A stretch of DNA of 64,000 bases from Acidobacteriota bacterium (GTDB taxonomy: Bacteria > Acidobacteriota > Terriglobia > Terriglobales > Acidobacteriaceae): NCBI GenBank assembly GCA_021851335.1, contig JAJZEA010000007.1:24665-88664 (forward strand), read 5' to 3'. Under the pieces are notes generated by a model that was not told where the DNA came from, did not search any database, and worked only from the letters and a program-made list of their open reading frames with translations. Position 1 is the stretch's first letter. Each line of letters opens with the position of its first letter. The translations under genes and the position numbers were made by a program. Positions 51,775 through 60,975 of the stretch are shown piece after piece.

Positions 51775-54700
51775 ATGCTAAAGCTGAAGAAGATTCACAT
51801 TCTGGGGTTCAAGAGCTTTTGTGACAAAACAGAGCTGCTGCTGCCGGGAACGGGCATTGCGGTGGTGGTGGGACCGAATGGGTGTGGAAAGTCCAACATT
51901 CTGGACGGCGTGACGTGGGTGCTGGGCGAGCAAAGCGCGAAATCCTTGCGTGGAACCCACATGATGGATGTGATCTTCAGCGGAACACGTGAGCGCAAGG
52001 CTCTGGGGATGGCGGAGGTTTCTCTGACGCTGGTCGATCCGGAGGCGTATGAAGGGCCCATCTCCGCCGTGCCAGAGGTTGAAGTCATCAGCGAGATGCC
52101 CGAGGACTGGGACGAAGAAGCGATCCAGCGAGAGCGCGCGGCAGAGGCGGAAGCATTGGCTGCGGAGAACCAGCCGGGGCCGATTACCGGCGAGGCGGGT
52201 GAGGACAGCGAGGCAGCCGACGAGCAGGCAGATGAAGGCGAAGCGCCCGAGATGGAAGCCGAGGCAGCCCAGGGCGCTGATTCGTCCGGCGTGCAAACTG
52301 GCGAGCCATCCGGTATTCCATCCGTGGTGCTCAAGATTCGACGCCGGAAGTTTCACGCACGCGTTCAGAAAGGCGAAATCGTCATCACGCGCCGTCTCTT
52401 TCGCACCGGCGAAAGCGAGTATCTGCTGAACGGCAAGCTTTGCCGGCTGCGCGATATTCAGGACATCTTCATGGGCACGGGACTGGGGCCGGAGAGCTAC
52501 GCGATCATCGGGCAGGAGCGGATTGGCCAACTGCTCAGCGCCAAGCCGCATGATCGGCGGTCCATCATTGAAGAAGCTGCGGGAATTACGCGGTTCAAAA
52601 CCAAAAAGCGGCTCTCCGAACTGCGGCTGGAGTCTGCGCGGCAGAACCTGGCGCGCGTCGACGACATTTTCGATGAAGTCACGCGGCAGATGAACAGCCT
52701 GAAGCGGCAGGCGGCCAAAGCCGAGCGCTATGGAGCGGTGCGTGACGATCTGCGTGCGCGCCTGCGCGTGACCATGGTGAGCCGCATGGTGGCCATGGAT
52801 GCCGAGCAGGATCGCATGACCGCGGAGATTGCGCGGCTGAGTGCGGAGATTGAAGCGGCCTCCGAGCGGGTGACCTTGCGCGAAGGCGAGCAGCACACAC
52901 TGACCGAACGAGGCTATGCGCTGGAACGCGCCAGCCGCACCGCTCAGACCGAGGCCAACGCAGCCGCCGTGGAACTGGAACGCGCCACGACGCGCGAACA
53001 GGCCAATCGCGAACGCATTGCGGAGCTGGAGACGCGGCTTGCGACTCTTGCCGCGGAAGCTGAACAGACCCGCGAACAAAGCGCGACCATCGGCGAGGAA
53101 CGCACACAGCAGTTGCAGCAGCAGCAGCGAATCGGTGAGCAGGCCAGGAGCTTTCGCGAGCAGACCGAAGCCAGGCAGCGTGAAGCCAGACAGGCCGCTG
53201 AAGCCGTGGCCGAAATGGAACGCCGTCTGGAGACGAGCCGGCGCAGCGCCATGCAGTTGGAGTCGCGCGCAGGCATGACGCGCACACAGGTGGCGCAGGC
53301 CGAGGAGTCGCTGGCCGCGCTGCTGCGCGAAGCCGAGCGTCTGGACGAGGAGTCTCGCCGCAGCGCGAGCGAAAACGATCAGATGACGGCTCAACTGGAG
53401 CAGGCGCGGACACGCGCCACCGAAGCCGCGGAAGCGCTGACGCGTGTGCAGGGCGAACTGGCCGGAGTGCGCGAGCGGCTGAGCGCAGAGCGACGCACAG
53501 AGAGCGAGGCGCGGGCGCAGATCAATCAACTGCGGCGGGAACAGGCAGTGGTGAGCGGGCAGCTTGCCGCGCTCGACGCGCAGATTCGCAACCACAGCTA
53601 CTCCACGGAGACGGTAAGGAAGCTGCTGAAGGCCAACTCGCTGGGCGATGGTCGTGCGCCACTGGGAGCGCTGGCGGATTTTATTGAAGTGGACGGTGAG
53701 CATGAGGTGCTGGTGGATGAGTTTCTCCGCGAGGAACTCAGCTACCTTGTGGTGCGCGGATGGAAGGACGCTGAAAGCGGTGTGCAACTGCTGAAGGCAG
53801 GCGTCGATGGTCGCGCGACATTTGTGGTGCAGAACGAAGTCGGTTCGACGCAGCATGAGTTGGCCAGCGTTGCGATTCACGCTGAAGGCGTGAAGCCGCT
53901 GCGCGAGATCCTGCGGACGCAGAATGGCCTGGAGCAGCCCGTCGAGCGCATTCTGGCCAAGGTGCGAAATGGATATCTGTGCCCGGACGGAGCCACGGCG
54001 CAGCGCCTGGCCGAGCAGTATCCGGAAGGATATTTTCTGGCATCCGGGGGCGAGTGCTATCACGGGCGGATGGTGAGCGGAGGCCGACCTGCGTCCGAGG
54101 GTCCGCTGCTGCAGAAGCGCGAATTGCGCAGCCGGCAAAAGCAACTGGAGGCACTCGACGAGCAGTTGCGATCTGCCGAGGAACGTGTGCAGGCCGCCGT
54201 GCGCAGCATCGACGAGATGAATGCCGCACTGGAGCAGATGGACGAACGCCGTCGCACCGCCGAGCGCGAAGTGGCGAACCAGAGTGCGATTCTGCGTCAA
54301 AGCGAGCAGGAGCGTCAGCGTCTGGAGCGCAGGCTGTCGGAGCTGGAAGGACAGAAAAGCCGGAACCGCGAGGCTCAGGCGCAGAAACAGGCGCAGATTG
54401 CGCAGAAGCAAAACGAGGCGGAGGCGATCCGCAGCGAGCTGGAAGCGGCAGAGACGGCGATGCAGCAGCTTGCGCAGCAGATGGCCGAGGCCCGTCAACG
54501 GCGCGATGCAACGCAGCAGGAGGCCGCGCGCGCAACGGCAGAGCTGGCGGGTCTCGAAGAGCGCCGACGCAATGCCGAGAGCACCTATCAGCGCATCGAT
54601 CGAGTCTTCGCGGATCTGGAGCGCAGGCGTCTGCAACTGGAACAGCAGCAGGCCGCGACCGTGGCCGAGCGCGAGCAGCGCAGTCGGGAAAATGAAACGC

Positions 54701-55668
54701 TGAGCGTAAATGAAACCGAGCTGCGGGCGCGCAAGGAAGCCGCTTTGGAAGAGGCCAGGAACGCGGCCACCGAGATGACGGCTCTGCGCGCGCAACTGGT
54801 GGAAATGGAGCAGGCGCTGAAGACGGACCGCGCGCAAATGGAGGCTCTGCGCGAGCAGCGAAGCGGCCTGGGAACCCAGCAGGCAAAGCTCAAAAGCGAT
54901 CTGGAGTATGTGGAGACAAACAGCCTGCACGAGCTTGGCGTGGAAGCAAACGCCCTGCGAATGGAAGAGGGATTGGCGAGGCTGGAAGAGGACGCTCTCA
55001 TCGCCGAGGAAGAGGTGTGTCGAGAACTGCGGCAGAAGCTGGAAGCCATGGGTCCGGTGAATATGATGGCGCTCGAAGAGTATAAGGAGACCGCGGAGCG
55101 TCATGGATTCCTGGAGGCTCAGCGCAAGGACCTGACGGAATCGATTGAGAACACGATGCAGACGATTCGCGAAATCGACCAGATATCCCGGACCAAGTTC
55201 GATGAGGCCTTTGCGCGGATCAACGAGAACTTCGGTGCGGTGTTCAGCCGTTTGTTTGGAGGCGGTCAGGCGTTTCTGCGGCTGGTCGACGGCGAGAATC
55301 AGGTCGAAAGCGGTCTGGAGATTGTGGCTTCCCCGCCGGGAAAGAAGTTGCAGAATGTGCTGCTGCTCTCCGGCGGTGAAAAAGCTTTGACGGCTTTGAG
55401 CCTGCTGGTGGGCATCTTCCAGTACCAGCCTGCTCCGTTCTGTGTGCTGGACGAGGTGGACGCGGCGCTGGATGAGACAAATGTGGGCCGTCTTGCGGAC
55501 CTGCTGAGAGGGTTGGCCGGCGATACGCAGTTCCTGCTGGTCACACACTCCAAGCGCATGATGCAAACCTCAGACCTGATCTATGGCGTGACCATGCAGG
55601 AGCCGGGTGTTTCGCGTGTGGTCAGTGTGCATGTCGGTGGACGAGAGCAGGAGCGCGCGTCGGCTTGA
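51775..55668 (+). CDS. smc: Chromosome segregation ATPase SMC
   Basis: 1297 aa. The N-terminal head starts MLKLKKIHILGFKSFCDKTE, with Walker A GPNGCGKS at 33-40. Q-loop/DIFMGTGLGPESYAIIGQER and EEAAGITRFKTKKRL are SMC signatures. Coiled-coil arms flank a hinge at about 610-770 (APLGALADFIEVDGEHE, GYLCPDGATAQRLAEQYPEGYF). The C-terminal head carries the signature LLLSGGEKALTALSLLVGIFQ-type motif and Walker B PFCVLDEVDAALDE. SMC with ScpAB compacts and separates chromosomes. Unusual is an acidic low-complexity insertion, about residues 91-185, within the N-terminal head. ATG 51775 with GGAG 5 nt upstream. Confidence 0.96.
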   Translation: MLKLKKIHILGFKSFCDKTELLLPGTGIAVVVGPNGCGKSNILDGVTWVLGEQSAKSLRGTHMMDVIFSGTRERKALGMAEVSLTLVDPEAYEGPISAVPEVEVISEMPEDWDEEAIQRERAAEAEALAAENQPGPITGEAGEDSEAADEQADEGEAPEMEAEAAQGADSSGVQTGEPSGIPSVVLKIRRRKFHARVQKGEIVITRRLFRTGESEYLLNGKLCRLRDIQDIFMGTGLGPESYAIIGQERIGQLLSAKPHDRRSIIEEAAGITRFKTKKRLSELRLESARQNLARVDDIFDEVTRQMNSLKRQAAKAERYGAVRDDLRARLRVTMVSRMVAMDAEQDRMTAEIARLSAEIEAASERVTLREGEQHTLTERGYALERASRTAQTEANAAAVELERATTREQANRERIAELETRLATLAAEAEQTREQSATIGEERTQQLQQQQRIGEQARSFREQTEARQREARQAAEAVAEMERRLETSRRSAMQLESRAGMTRTQVAQAEESLAALLREAERLDEESRRSASENDQMTAQLEQARTRATEAAEALTRVQGELAGVRERLSAERRTESEARAQINQLRREQAVVSGQLAALDAQIRNHSYSTETVRKLLKANSLGDGRAPLGALADFIEVDGEHEVLVDEFLREELSYLVVRGWKDAESGVQLLKAGVDGRATFVVQNEVGSTQHELASVAIHAEGVKPLREILRTQNGLEQPVERILAKVRNGYLCPDGATAQRLAEQYPEGYFLASGGECYHGRMVSGGRPASEGPLLQKRELRSRQKQLEALDEQLRSAEERVQAAVRSIDEMNAALEQMDERRRTAEREVANQSAILRQSEQERQRLERRLSELEGQKSRNREAQAQKQAQIAQKQNEAEAIRSELEAAETAMQQLAQQMAEARQRRDATQQEAARATAELAGLEERRRNAESTYQRIDRVFADLERRRLQLEQQQAATVAEREQRSRENETLSVNETELRARKEAALEEARNAATEMTALRAQLVEMEQALKTDRAQMEALREQRSGLGTQQAKLKSDLEYVETNSLHELGVEANALRMEEGLARLEEDALIAEEEVCRELRQKLEAMGPVNMMALEEYKETAERHGFLEAQRKDLTESIENTMQTIREIDQISRTKFDEAFARINENFGAVFSRLFGGGQAFLRLVDGENQVESGLEIVASPPGKKLQNVLLLSGGEKALTALSLLVGIFQYQPAPFCVLDEVDAALDETNVGRLADLLRGLAGDTQFLLVTHSKRMMQTSDLIYGVTMQEPGVSRVVSVHVGGREQERASA

Positions 55669-55882
55669 ATGGATTGAGGGAAAATCTCCGGGATCGGCAG
55701 GCACGGTGGAGGTCAGTGAACCATGCCCGCCAATCAACCGGAAGCACGACGCAGAGAACAGCTTCCCCACTGTATCCGCGCCGCTTGCTGCGTGTCTGAA
55801 AGTTGAATCCGGCAGAGGATGCGCGAATCAAATCCAGAACCACGCGACGAGTTGAGTATGCATGAGTTGGAGCGAACCTGTT

Positions 55883-55898
55883 TGTGATACGGATCACA
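55883..55898. promoter_or_regulatory. CRP-type palindrome upstream of purC
   Basis: TGTGAT-ACGG-ATCACA is a perfect 16-bp palindrome equal to the CRP consensus TGTGA-N6-TCACA, centred about 66 bp before the purC start. No other exact copy was noticed in the window. Confidence 0.5.
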
Positions 55899-55956
55899 TG
55901 GGCGTGTGGGTACCACGGAGTAACCCGGACATGATACTTTCAGAGAGTTACCACGC

Positions 55957-56910
55957 GTGTCTGGACTGCCGGAGCGAAGCGCGGAAAGCCTGTGGAGTGA
56001 AGAGTTGAAAGCGTTGCGGGAAAGCCATGTAACTAGTGTGCCCCTGATCGGTCGGGGCAAGGTGCGCGATCTTTACGCGGTGGGCAACGATCTTTTGCTG
56101 GTGGCGACGGATCGCATCTCAGCATTCGACCATGTTCTTGGCACTGGAATTCCGGACAAGGGCAGGATTCTGACCCAGATTTCACTTTTCTGGTTTGAAT
56201 TTCTGTCCGACATCGTGCCCAATCACCTGCTGAGCGCTGAAGTGGATTCGTATCCGGCGCTGTTGCGGCCATTTGCCGAGCAGCTTGCCGGGCGTTCCAT
56301 GCTGGTCAGGAAGGCTCAGATGTTTCCGGTCGAGTGCGTGGCGCGCGGCTATCTGGCTGGATCGGGCTGGAAGGAATATCGCGAGCGAGGCACTGTGTGT
56401 GGCATTCAGCTACCGGAAGGCCTGCTGGATGGTTCGCGACTCCCGGAGCCGATCTTTACCCCAGCCACTAAAAGCCAGGATGGCGAACACGACGAAAATA
56501 TCACGTATGAACAGATGGAAGCCGTGGTGGGCGCAAAGGATGCCGCAGAGCTGCGCAGCCTGACGCTGGCGCTTTATTCCAAAGCCGCGGCCCATGCGGA
56601 GTCGAAAGGCCTGATTCTGGCCGATACCAAGTTTGAGTTTGGGCGCGCGGTGGCGCAGCCCCACGGTCCTATCCTGCTGGCCGATGAGGCGCTTACGCCG
56701 GATTCTTCGCGCTTCTGGAGCCGTGCCGACTGGAAGCCCGGTGGTGCGCAGCCGAGCTTTGACAAACAGTTTGTGCGGGATTATCTGGAAGCGATTGGCT
56801 GGAACAAGCAGGCTCCCGCACCCGGTTTACCGGAGGATGTGGCGGAGCGAACGCGGGCCAAATATATGGAAGCTTTTCGTGCATTGACGGGGCGCGAGCT
56901 GATCGCGTGA
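55957..56910 (+). CDS. purC: Phosphoribosylaminoimidazole-succinocarboxamide synthase
   Basis: 317 aa. PurC (SAICAR synthetase) joins CAIR and aspartate using ATP in purine synthesis. Motifs: LIGRGKVRDLYAVGNDLLLVA, TDRISAFDHVL, PDKGRILTQISLFWF, PVECVARGYLAGSGWKEY, FTPATKSQDGEHDENI, ILADTKFEFG, ILLADEALTPDSSRFW and SFDKQFVRDYLE. GTG 55957 with GAGAG 9 nt upstream is used; the leader residues before LIGRGKVRDLY are variable in the family. A CRP-type palindrome lies in the promoter region. Other pur genes are absent from the window. Confidence 0.96.
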   Translation: MSGLPERSAESLWSEELKALRESHVTSVPLIGRGKVRDLYAVGNDLLLVATDRISAFDHVLGTGIPDKGRILTQISLFWFEFLSDIVPNHLLSAEVDSYPALLRPFAEQLAGRSMLVRKAQMFPVECVARGYLAGSGWKEYRERGTVCGIQLPEGLLDGSRLPEPIFTPATKSQDGEHDENITYEQMEAVVGAKDAAELRSLTLALYSKAAAHAESKGLILADTKFEFGRAVAQPHGPILLADEALTPDSSRFWSRADWKPGGAQPSFDKQFVRDYLEAIGWNKQAPAPGLPEDVAERTRAKYMEAFRALTGRELIA

Positions 56911-56984
56911 AGTTGAGACGGGGCGCGCTTTGCCAAGCCGGTGTTGCTGGTCGGCAGAGGCGAGTTCAACAGCGGAGGTGATCG

Positions 56985-57569
56985 GTGGGCTGGATTGATT
57001 TCGTAATCCTGGCGGTGGTCGGGTTGAGCATCTGGTCAGGCTATCGTGGCGGGATGATCCGTTCGACGATCCTGATTGTGGGCATGGTCGTTGGAGTCGA
57101 GTTTGCGAGCAGGAACTTTCAGCGCTTTGCCAAAGAGCTTGCACCCATGGTGCACAGTCTTGATGCGGCCAACGCAATCTGGTTCCTGCTTCAGGTCTTC
57201 ATTGTGACGGTTGCATTTGGCTTTGTTGGGCACGCCATCCAGCACGAACTCACATCGCACCACCTGGTGGAGTGGCTGGGGACTTCCATCGTGGATGGAA
57301 TTGGAGGCGGCCTGCTGGGCCTGGCGCGTGGAGTATTGCTGAGCGCAATCTGCATCATGTCTCTAGCGGCTTTTTTCCCCGGCGCTGATACGTTGTCCGA
57401 TGCGTTGCTGCCAAAGTATCTGGCCGGAACAACCGCGGTGCTCTCCAATTTGACATCCTATGGAATGCAAAAGAAAATCATGACCGGGATTGAATCGATG
57501 GACCCTGATGGAACAGCCCCAGACGCCAATCAGCCCGACGCCATTCCATCCGGGACTCAGAATCCGTAA
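56985..57569 (+). CDS. CvpA family membrane protein
   Basis: 194 aa, four transmembrane segments (about 5-20, 27-45, 68-85, 105-128). WIDFVILAVVGLSIWSGYRGGMIRS is the typical CvpA opening, and FGFVGHAIQHEL...GGGLLGLARGVLLSAI the conserved later part. CvpA proteins are linked to colicin V production in E. coli and to peptidoglycan or bile stress; the mechanism is unsettled. The start GTG 56985 has GGAGG 6 nt upstream. It lies between purC and the Fis-type gene on the same strand; cvpA next to a purine gene is a common arrangement. Confidence 0.88.
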   Translation: MGWIDFVILAVVGLSIWSGYRGGMIRSTILIVGMVVGVEFASRNFQRFAKELAPMVHSLDAANAIWFLLQVFIVTVAFGFVGHAIQHELTSHHLVEWLGTSIVDGIGGGLLGLARGVLLSAICIMSLAAFFPGADTLSDALLPKYLAGTTAVLSNLTSYGMQKKIMTGIESMDPDGTAPDANQPDAIPSGTQNP

Positions 57570-57671
57570 AAAGCCTGCCGTAAAATCGCCTGCCTGCTGA
57601 AACGGACGAAGTAAACTTGAATGCAATGCGCGATAGCATGAATTGACTTTCTGGCTCGTCAAGAGGACAGA

Positions 57672-57974
57672 GTGGAACCCAGAGGACACGACGTGAGGCA
57701 CGAGATCGACGCACTGGTAAACCGGATGTATGCGGCGGGAATTCCGCTGGACGACGCCGTTCGACAGTTTGAACGGCAGTATATCTATCAGGTGCTGGTG
57801 AAGCATCGTGGAAACCAGTGCAAGGCAGCCGTGGAACTTGGGATGCACCGGAATACTCTGGGCCGCAAGATGGGCGAGCTGGAGCTGGGCATGGCCGAAG
57901 TTCGAGCTGGCTACAAGCGTCCTGTGCGCAGTGAACGTCCAGTACTCAGCGAGCTGCGCAGGTCGGCTCGCTGA
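57672..57974 (+). CDS. Fis-type helix-turn-helix protein
   Basis: 100 aa. The central region QFERQYIYQVLVKHRGNQCKAA followed by VELGMHRNTLGRKMGEL is the Fis/NtrC C-terminal HTH (HTH_8): four helices with the xNxxxAAxxLGxxRxTLxRKxxEL signature. No AAA+ or sigma54 domain is present, so it is a stand-alone DNA-binding protein like Fis. The C-terminal about 30 residues are Arg-rich. GTG 57672 has AGAGGA 4-5 nt upstream. It is 14 bp before the HAD gene, which overlaps the secretin gene, so all three probably form one transcript. Confidence 0.85.
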   Translation: MEPRGHDVRHEIDALVNRMYAAGIPLDDAVRQFERQYIYQVLVKHRGNQCKAAVELGMHRNTLGRKMGELELGMAEVRAGYKRPVRSERPVLSELRRSAR

Positions 57975-57988
57975 AAGGCGTCCCGCAG

Positions 57989-58756
57989 GTGACAGAAGCA
58001 ACGAATTCCCTTCCCTGTTCAGTGATGGAAGAGACACTCGCGCAAGAGCCGCATCGCGTGACGATGCGAGGCTCTCACGCGTGGGATGCCCACGATGCCT
58101 ACCTGTTTGACGTGGATGGAACCCTGCTTCGCAGCGCGGATCGCATCCACGTGGACAGCTTCTCGGAGGCTGTGAAGCAGGTCGTGGGCGAGCGGATATC
58201 CCTCGACGGCGTCACGCTCCATGGCGGAACGGATACGGCGATTCTGGCGGAGGCATTGGAGCGCAGCGGCGTGCATCCAGGCAGGCTGGAAGCGCATCGC
58301 GAGGCCATCCTGCAACGCATGGCAGAGATTGTGGAGTCGCGACGCAACGATCTGCGCTTCCGCAGAATGCCTGGGGTCGTGGCGATTCTGGATTGGCTGC
58401 AAGCGCGCGACGCGCTGTTGGGGGTCGCGACGGGAAATCTGGAACGCATTGGATGGACGAAGCTCGAGATGTGCGGACTGCGTGCGTGGTTTGCTCTGGG
58501 CGGATTCAGCGACCACTTTCCTGTCCGGGCAGACCTGGTGGGCGATGCGGCTGCGCGGGCACAATCCCGTCTGGGCCGCAAGCCGGCGAGCATCTGCGTG
58601 GTGGGCGATACGCCACGCGACATCGAAGCGGCCCGCAGCAATGGGCTGCCGGTGATTGCCGTGGCCACCGGAAATTATTCTTTTGCCGAGCTGGATCGGC
58701 TGGAGCCAGAGGTCTGCTGCTCGTCGTTTTGCGCTTTGATGGAGTGGCCGCGATGA
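57989..58756 (+). CDS. HAD-superfamily phosphatase
   Basis: 255 aa. HAD motif I is LFDVDGTLLRS (nucleophile Asp), motif II the LGVATGN region, motif III around the conserved Lys/Arg after it and motif IV VVGDTPRDIEAARSNG. An alpha-helical cap lies at about 50-120. This is the phosphoglycolate-phosphatase-like subfamily; the substrate is unknown. GTG 57989 is used (AAAGG about 10 nt upstream); ATG 58025 would shorten it by 12 residues without losing the domain. It overlaps the secretin gene by 4 nt (ATGA). Confidence 0.88.
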   Translation: MTEATNSLPCSVMEETLAQEPHRVTMRGSHAWDAHDAYLFDVDGTLLRSADRIHVDSFSEAVKQVVGERISLDGVTLHGGTDTAILAEALERSGVHPGRLEAHREAILQRMAEIVESRRNDLRFRRMPGVVAILDWLQARDALLGVATGNLERIGWTKLEMCGLRAWFALGGFSDHFPVRADLVGDAAARAQSRLGRKPASICVVGDTPRDIEAARSNGLPVIAVATGNYSFAELDRLEPEVCCSSFCALMEWPR

Positions 58757-60783
58757 GCCGATGCCTGCGCTGGATGAGCCTGAGTCTGTGGGGTCTGCTG
58801 CTCCTGCTGGCGCAGCAATCTGAAGCTCAGCAGCCGACGGCGGCAACGGCTGCCATGGCACCGGCGAATCCAAACCAGGCAGCGGGCCAAAAGCAAACAG
58901 CGGGCCAGAAGCAAAATTCCGCCCAGCCTGCGAGCACCAGCGGCGCGACAGCGAGCCAAAGCAAGGATGCCCCGAAGCAGAGCGAGAATCCGGACGGGAT
59001 CGAGCAGGGCAAGCCGCAGACCGAAGACAGCCTGCGGGCAGAGCGCAAAGCGGCCAGACTTTATCTGCGCGGCGTCAAGCTGCTGGCTGCGCACCACTCC
59101 GAGGCAGCGCTGCCCTTGCTGGACGCGGCCTCCAAACTGGTGCCGCAAAGCCTGACCTATCAGCGAGCGGCAGGGTTGGCGCGCCAGAGTGAAGTGACGC
59201 AACTGGACGATGCTGCCAATCGTGCCGAGGCCAAAGGCGACCACGCCACGGCGATGTCGCTGGTCGAGCGCGCGTACAAGCTGGATCAGCAAAACGACGT
59301 GACGATTCGGACGCTGCAATTGCTCGCAGGCGATGCGGCTCCGAACGAACCCAAATCGCCTCAGGATGCTTCCACCCAGATTGCAGCGCAGACGGTCGCG
59401 CTGAATCCGTCGATGGGCCGGCACAGCTTTCACCTGCGAATGAGTGCGCCGGAGCTGATCCGGCAGGTCTACGCCGCATACGGATTGACGGCGGAGATAC
59501 ACTCCAGCGTCTCTGGGCAAACGGTGCAGTTTGCGATGGACGATGCCAGTTTTGAGCAGGCAGCCAGAGCGCTGGGGCTGGTGACCGATACATTTTTTGT
59601 ACCGCTCGATCCCTATCGCGTACTGGTGGCCAAGGATACAAAGGAGAACCACACCAACCTGGATCGTCAGGAGATGGAGACGGTCTACATGCCCGGACTG
59701 ACGGCCAAGGAACTGGCGGACGTCAGCAATCTGGCGCACAACGTCTTCGGGGTCAAGCAGGCCATTGCGCAGCCAGGCTCGGAGACGGTTACCGTACGGG
59801 CGCCGATGCAGACACTGGGCGCGTTCAACCAGACCGTGCAGCAACTGATCGATGGACATAACCAGATTGACCTGGAAGTGAAGATCATTGAGATCGCGCA
59901 TGTGAGCACGCGGGAGACCGGAGCAACGTTTTTGCAGCAGACCGGGGTCTACAACGCATACTCGGAGATTCAAAACATCCTCACGCAGAATGCTTCGGCC
60001 ATTCAGCAGATTATCTCGTCAGGACTGGTGCCCAACGCCAATACGCTGGCGAACCAGATTGCGATTGTCGCCATTCTTGCCGCATCCGGAGCGCTGACCG
60101 GAACACCGTTCAATCAGGGGTTTATTCCGTTTGGCCACGGGCTGACGCAAAGCCTGGTGACGCCCGGCGCTGCGACCCTGACGCTCAGCCTGAACTCCAG
60201 CGACACGCGCACCCTCAATGACGTTCACCTGAGGTTGGGCGACGATGAAGAAGGCACGATCAAGGATGGTGAAAAATATCCGATCGAGACAGCTTCGTAC
60301 TCCTCGGCGCAGCTTTCTCCGGCGATCTCTGCGGCAGCAACCGCGGCAGGCTATGGAGCGTTGGCTCAGTCGCAGAATATTCCGCAGATTCAATACGAAG
60401 ACCTGGGGCTGACACTCCAATCGCGGCCTCGCGTGATGCGTTCCGGTGACGTTGCCCTGACGCTGAGCCTGAAGATCGAGGCACTGGCCGGGCCAAGCCT
60501 GAATGGAATCCCGATCCTCGATAATCGACAGTTTGACGGAGTGCTGACGCTACGCGCTGGCGAGACAGCCGTGTTATTCAGCGATTTATCCCGGCAGGAA
60601 AGCAGCGTGCTGAACGGCTTGCCGGGCATTGGCGATATTCCAGGGATGCAGGACATCAGCGACATTCTGCTGAACCAGAATGTCGCGCGGCTCGTCGTGC
60701 TGGTGACGCCAACGGTGGCTCGTTCGACACAGCCGAATGGTCACGGCCCGATGCTGATGGTGGACAAAAACTCCATGCAATGA
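58753..60783 (+). CDS. Secretin-family protein (type II/III secretion-like) with TPR-like N-terminus
   Basis: 676 aa. A signal peptide (LSLWGLLLLLAQQSEAQQ) is followed by about 60 low-complexity Gln/Ala/Thr residues (with a duplicated AGQKQ), then a TPR-like helical part (about 100-200). A short N0/secretin-N-like region follows (YAAYGLTAEIHSSVSGQTVQF), then the secretin core: NQIDLEVKIIEIAHVSTRETG, TLTLSLNSSDTRTLNDVHLRL, GEKYPIET, YEDLGLTLQSRPRVMRSGDV and RAGETAVLFSDLSRQESSVLNGLPGIGDIPG, ending in ARLVVLVTPTV. The family forms outer-membrane channels for type II secretion or type IV pili. No other secretion genes are adjacent, so the system is unassigned. Start at ATG 58753 inside the HAD stop. 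Confidence 0.9.
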   Translation: MSRCLRWMSLSLWGLLLLLAQQSEAQQPTAATAAMAPANPNQAAGQKQTAGQKQNSAQPASTSGATASQSKDAPKQSENPDGIEQGKPQTEDSLRAERKAARLYLRGVKLLAAHHSEAALPLLDAASKLVPQSLTYQRAAGLARQSEVTQLDDAANRAEAKGDHATAMSLVERAYKLDQQNDVTIRTLQLLAGDAAPNEPKSPQDASTQIAAQTVALNPSMGRHSFHLRMSAPELIRQVYAAYGLTAEIHSSVSGQTVQFAMDDASFEQAARALGLVTDTFFVPLDPYRVLVAKDTKENHTNLDRQEMETVYMPGLTAKELADVSNLAHNVFGVKQAIAQPGSETVTVRAPMQTLGAFNQTVQQLIDGHNQIDLEVKIIEIAHVSTRETGATFLQQTGVYNAYSEIQNILTQNASAIQQIISSGLVPNANTLANQIAIVAILAASGALTGTPFNQGFIPFGHGLTQSLVTPGAATLTLSLNSSDTRTLNDVHLRLGDDEEGTIKDGEKYPIETASYSSAQLSPAISAAATAAGYGALAQSQNIPQIQYEDLGLTLQSRPRVMRSGDVALTLSLKIEALAGPSLNGIPILDNRQFDGVLTLRAGETAVLFSDLSRQESSVLNGLPGIGDIPGMQDISDILLNQNVARLVVLVTPTVARSTQPNGHGPMLMVDKNSMQ

Positions 60784-60923
60784 AGCACGGTTCTTCGCGG
60801 TGTACTTTTTTGCCTGGGTTTCGGTGGGAAACGATAGCGCGCCCGTCGCTTTGAGGAGAATGCGGATCCACTGGCGGTGCACTCTGGCGCTTGGGACAAT
60901 CTGAAAAATCCGGCTGAAACAAA

Positions 60924-60951
60924 CAGCGGACTGCATCAATGCAGTCCGCTG
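60924..60951. terminator. Hairpin terminator between secretin and DsbA-like genes
   Basis: A perfect 12-bp stem (CAGCGGACTGCA and complement) with a TCAA tetraloop lies between the convergent stops at 60783 and 60976, a strong bidirectional terminator candidate. Confidence 0.8.
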
Positions 60952-60975
60952 CTGAGTGCGACGAATCGATGATGC

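Noticed and set aside
51778..55566. 1262-aa minus-strand frame opposite smc
   Set aside because: Leu/His/Arg-rich antisense translation of a coiled-coil gene; no family, no start site.
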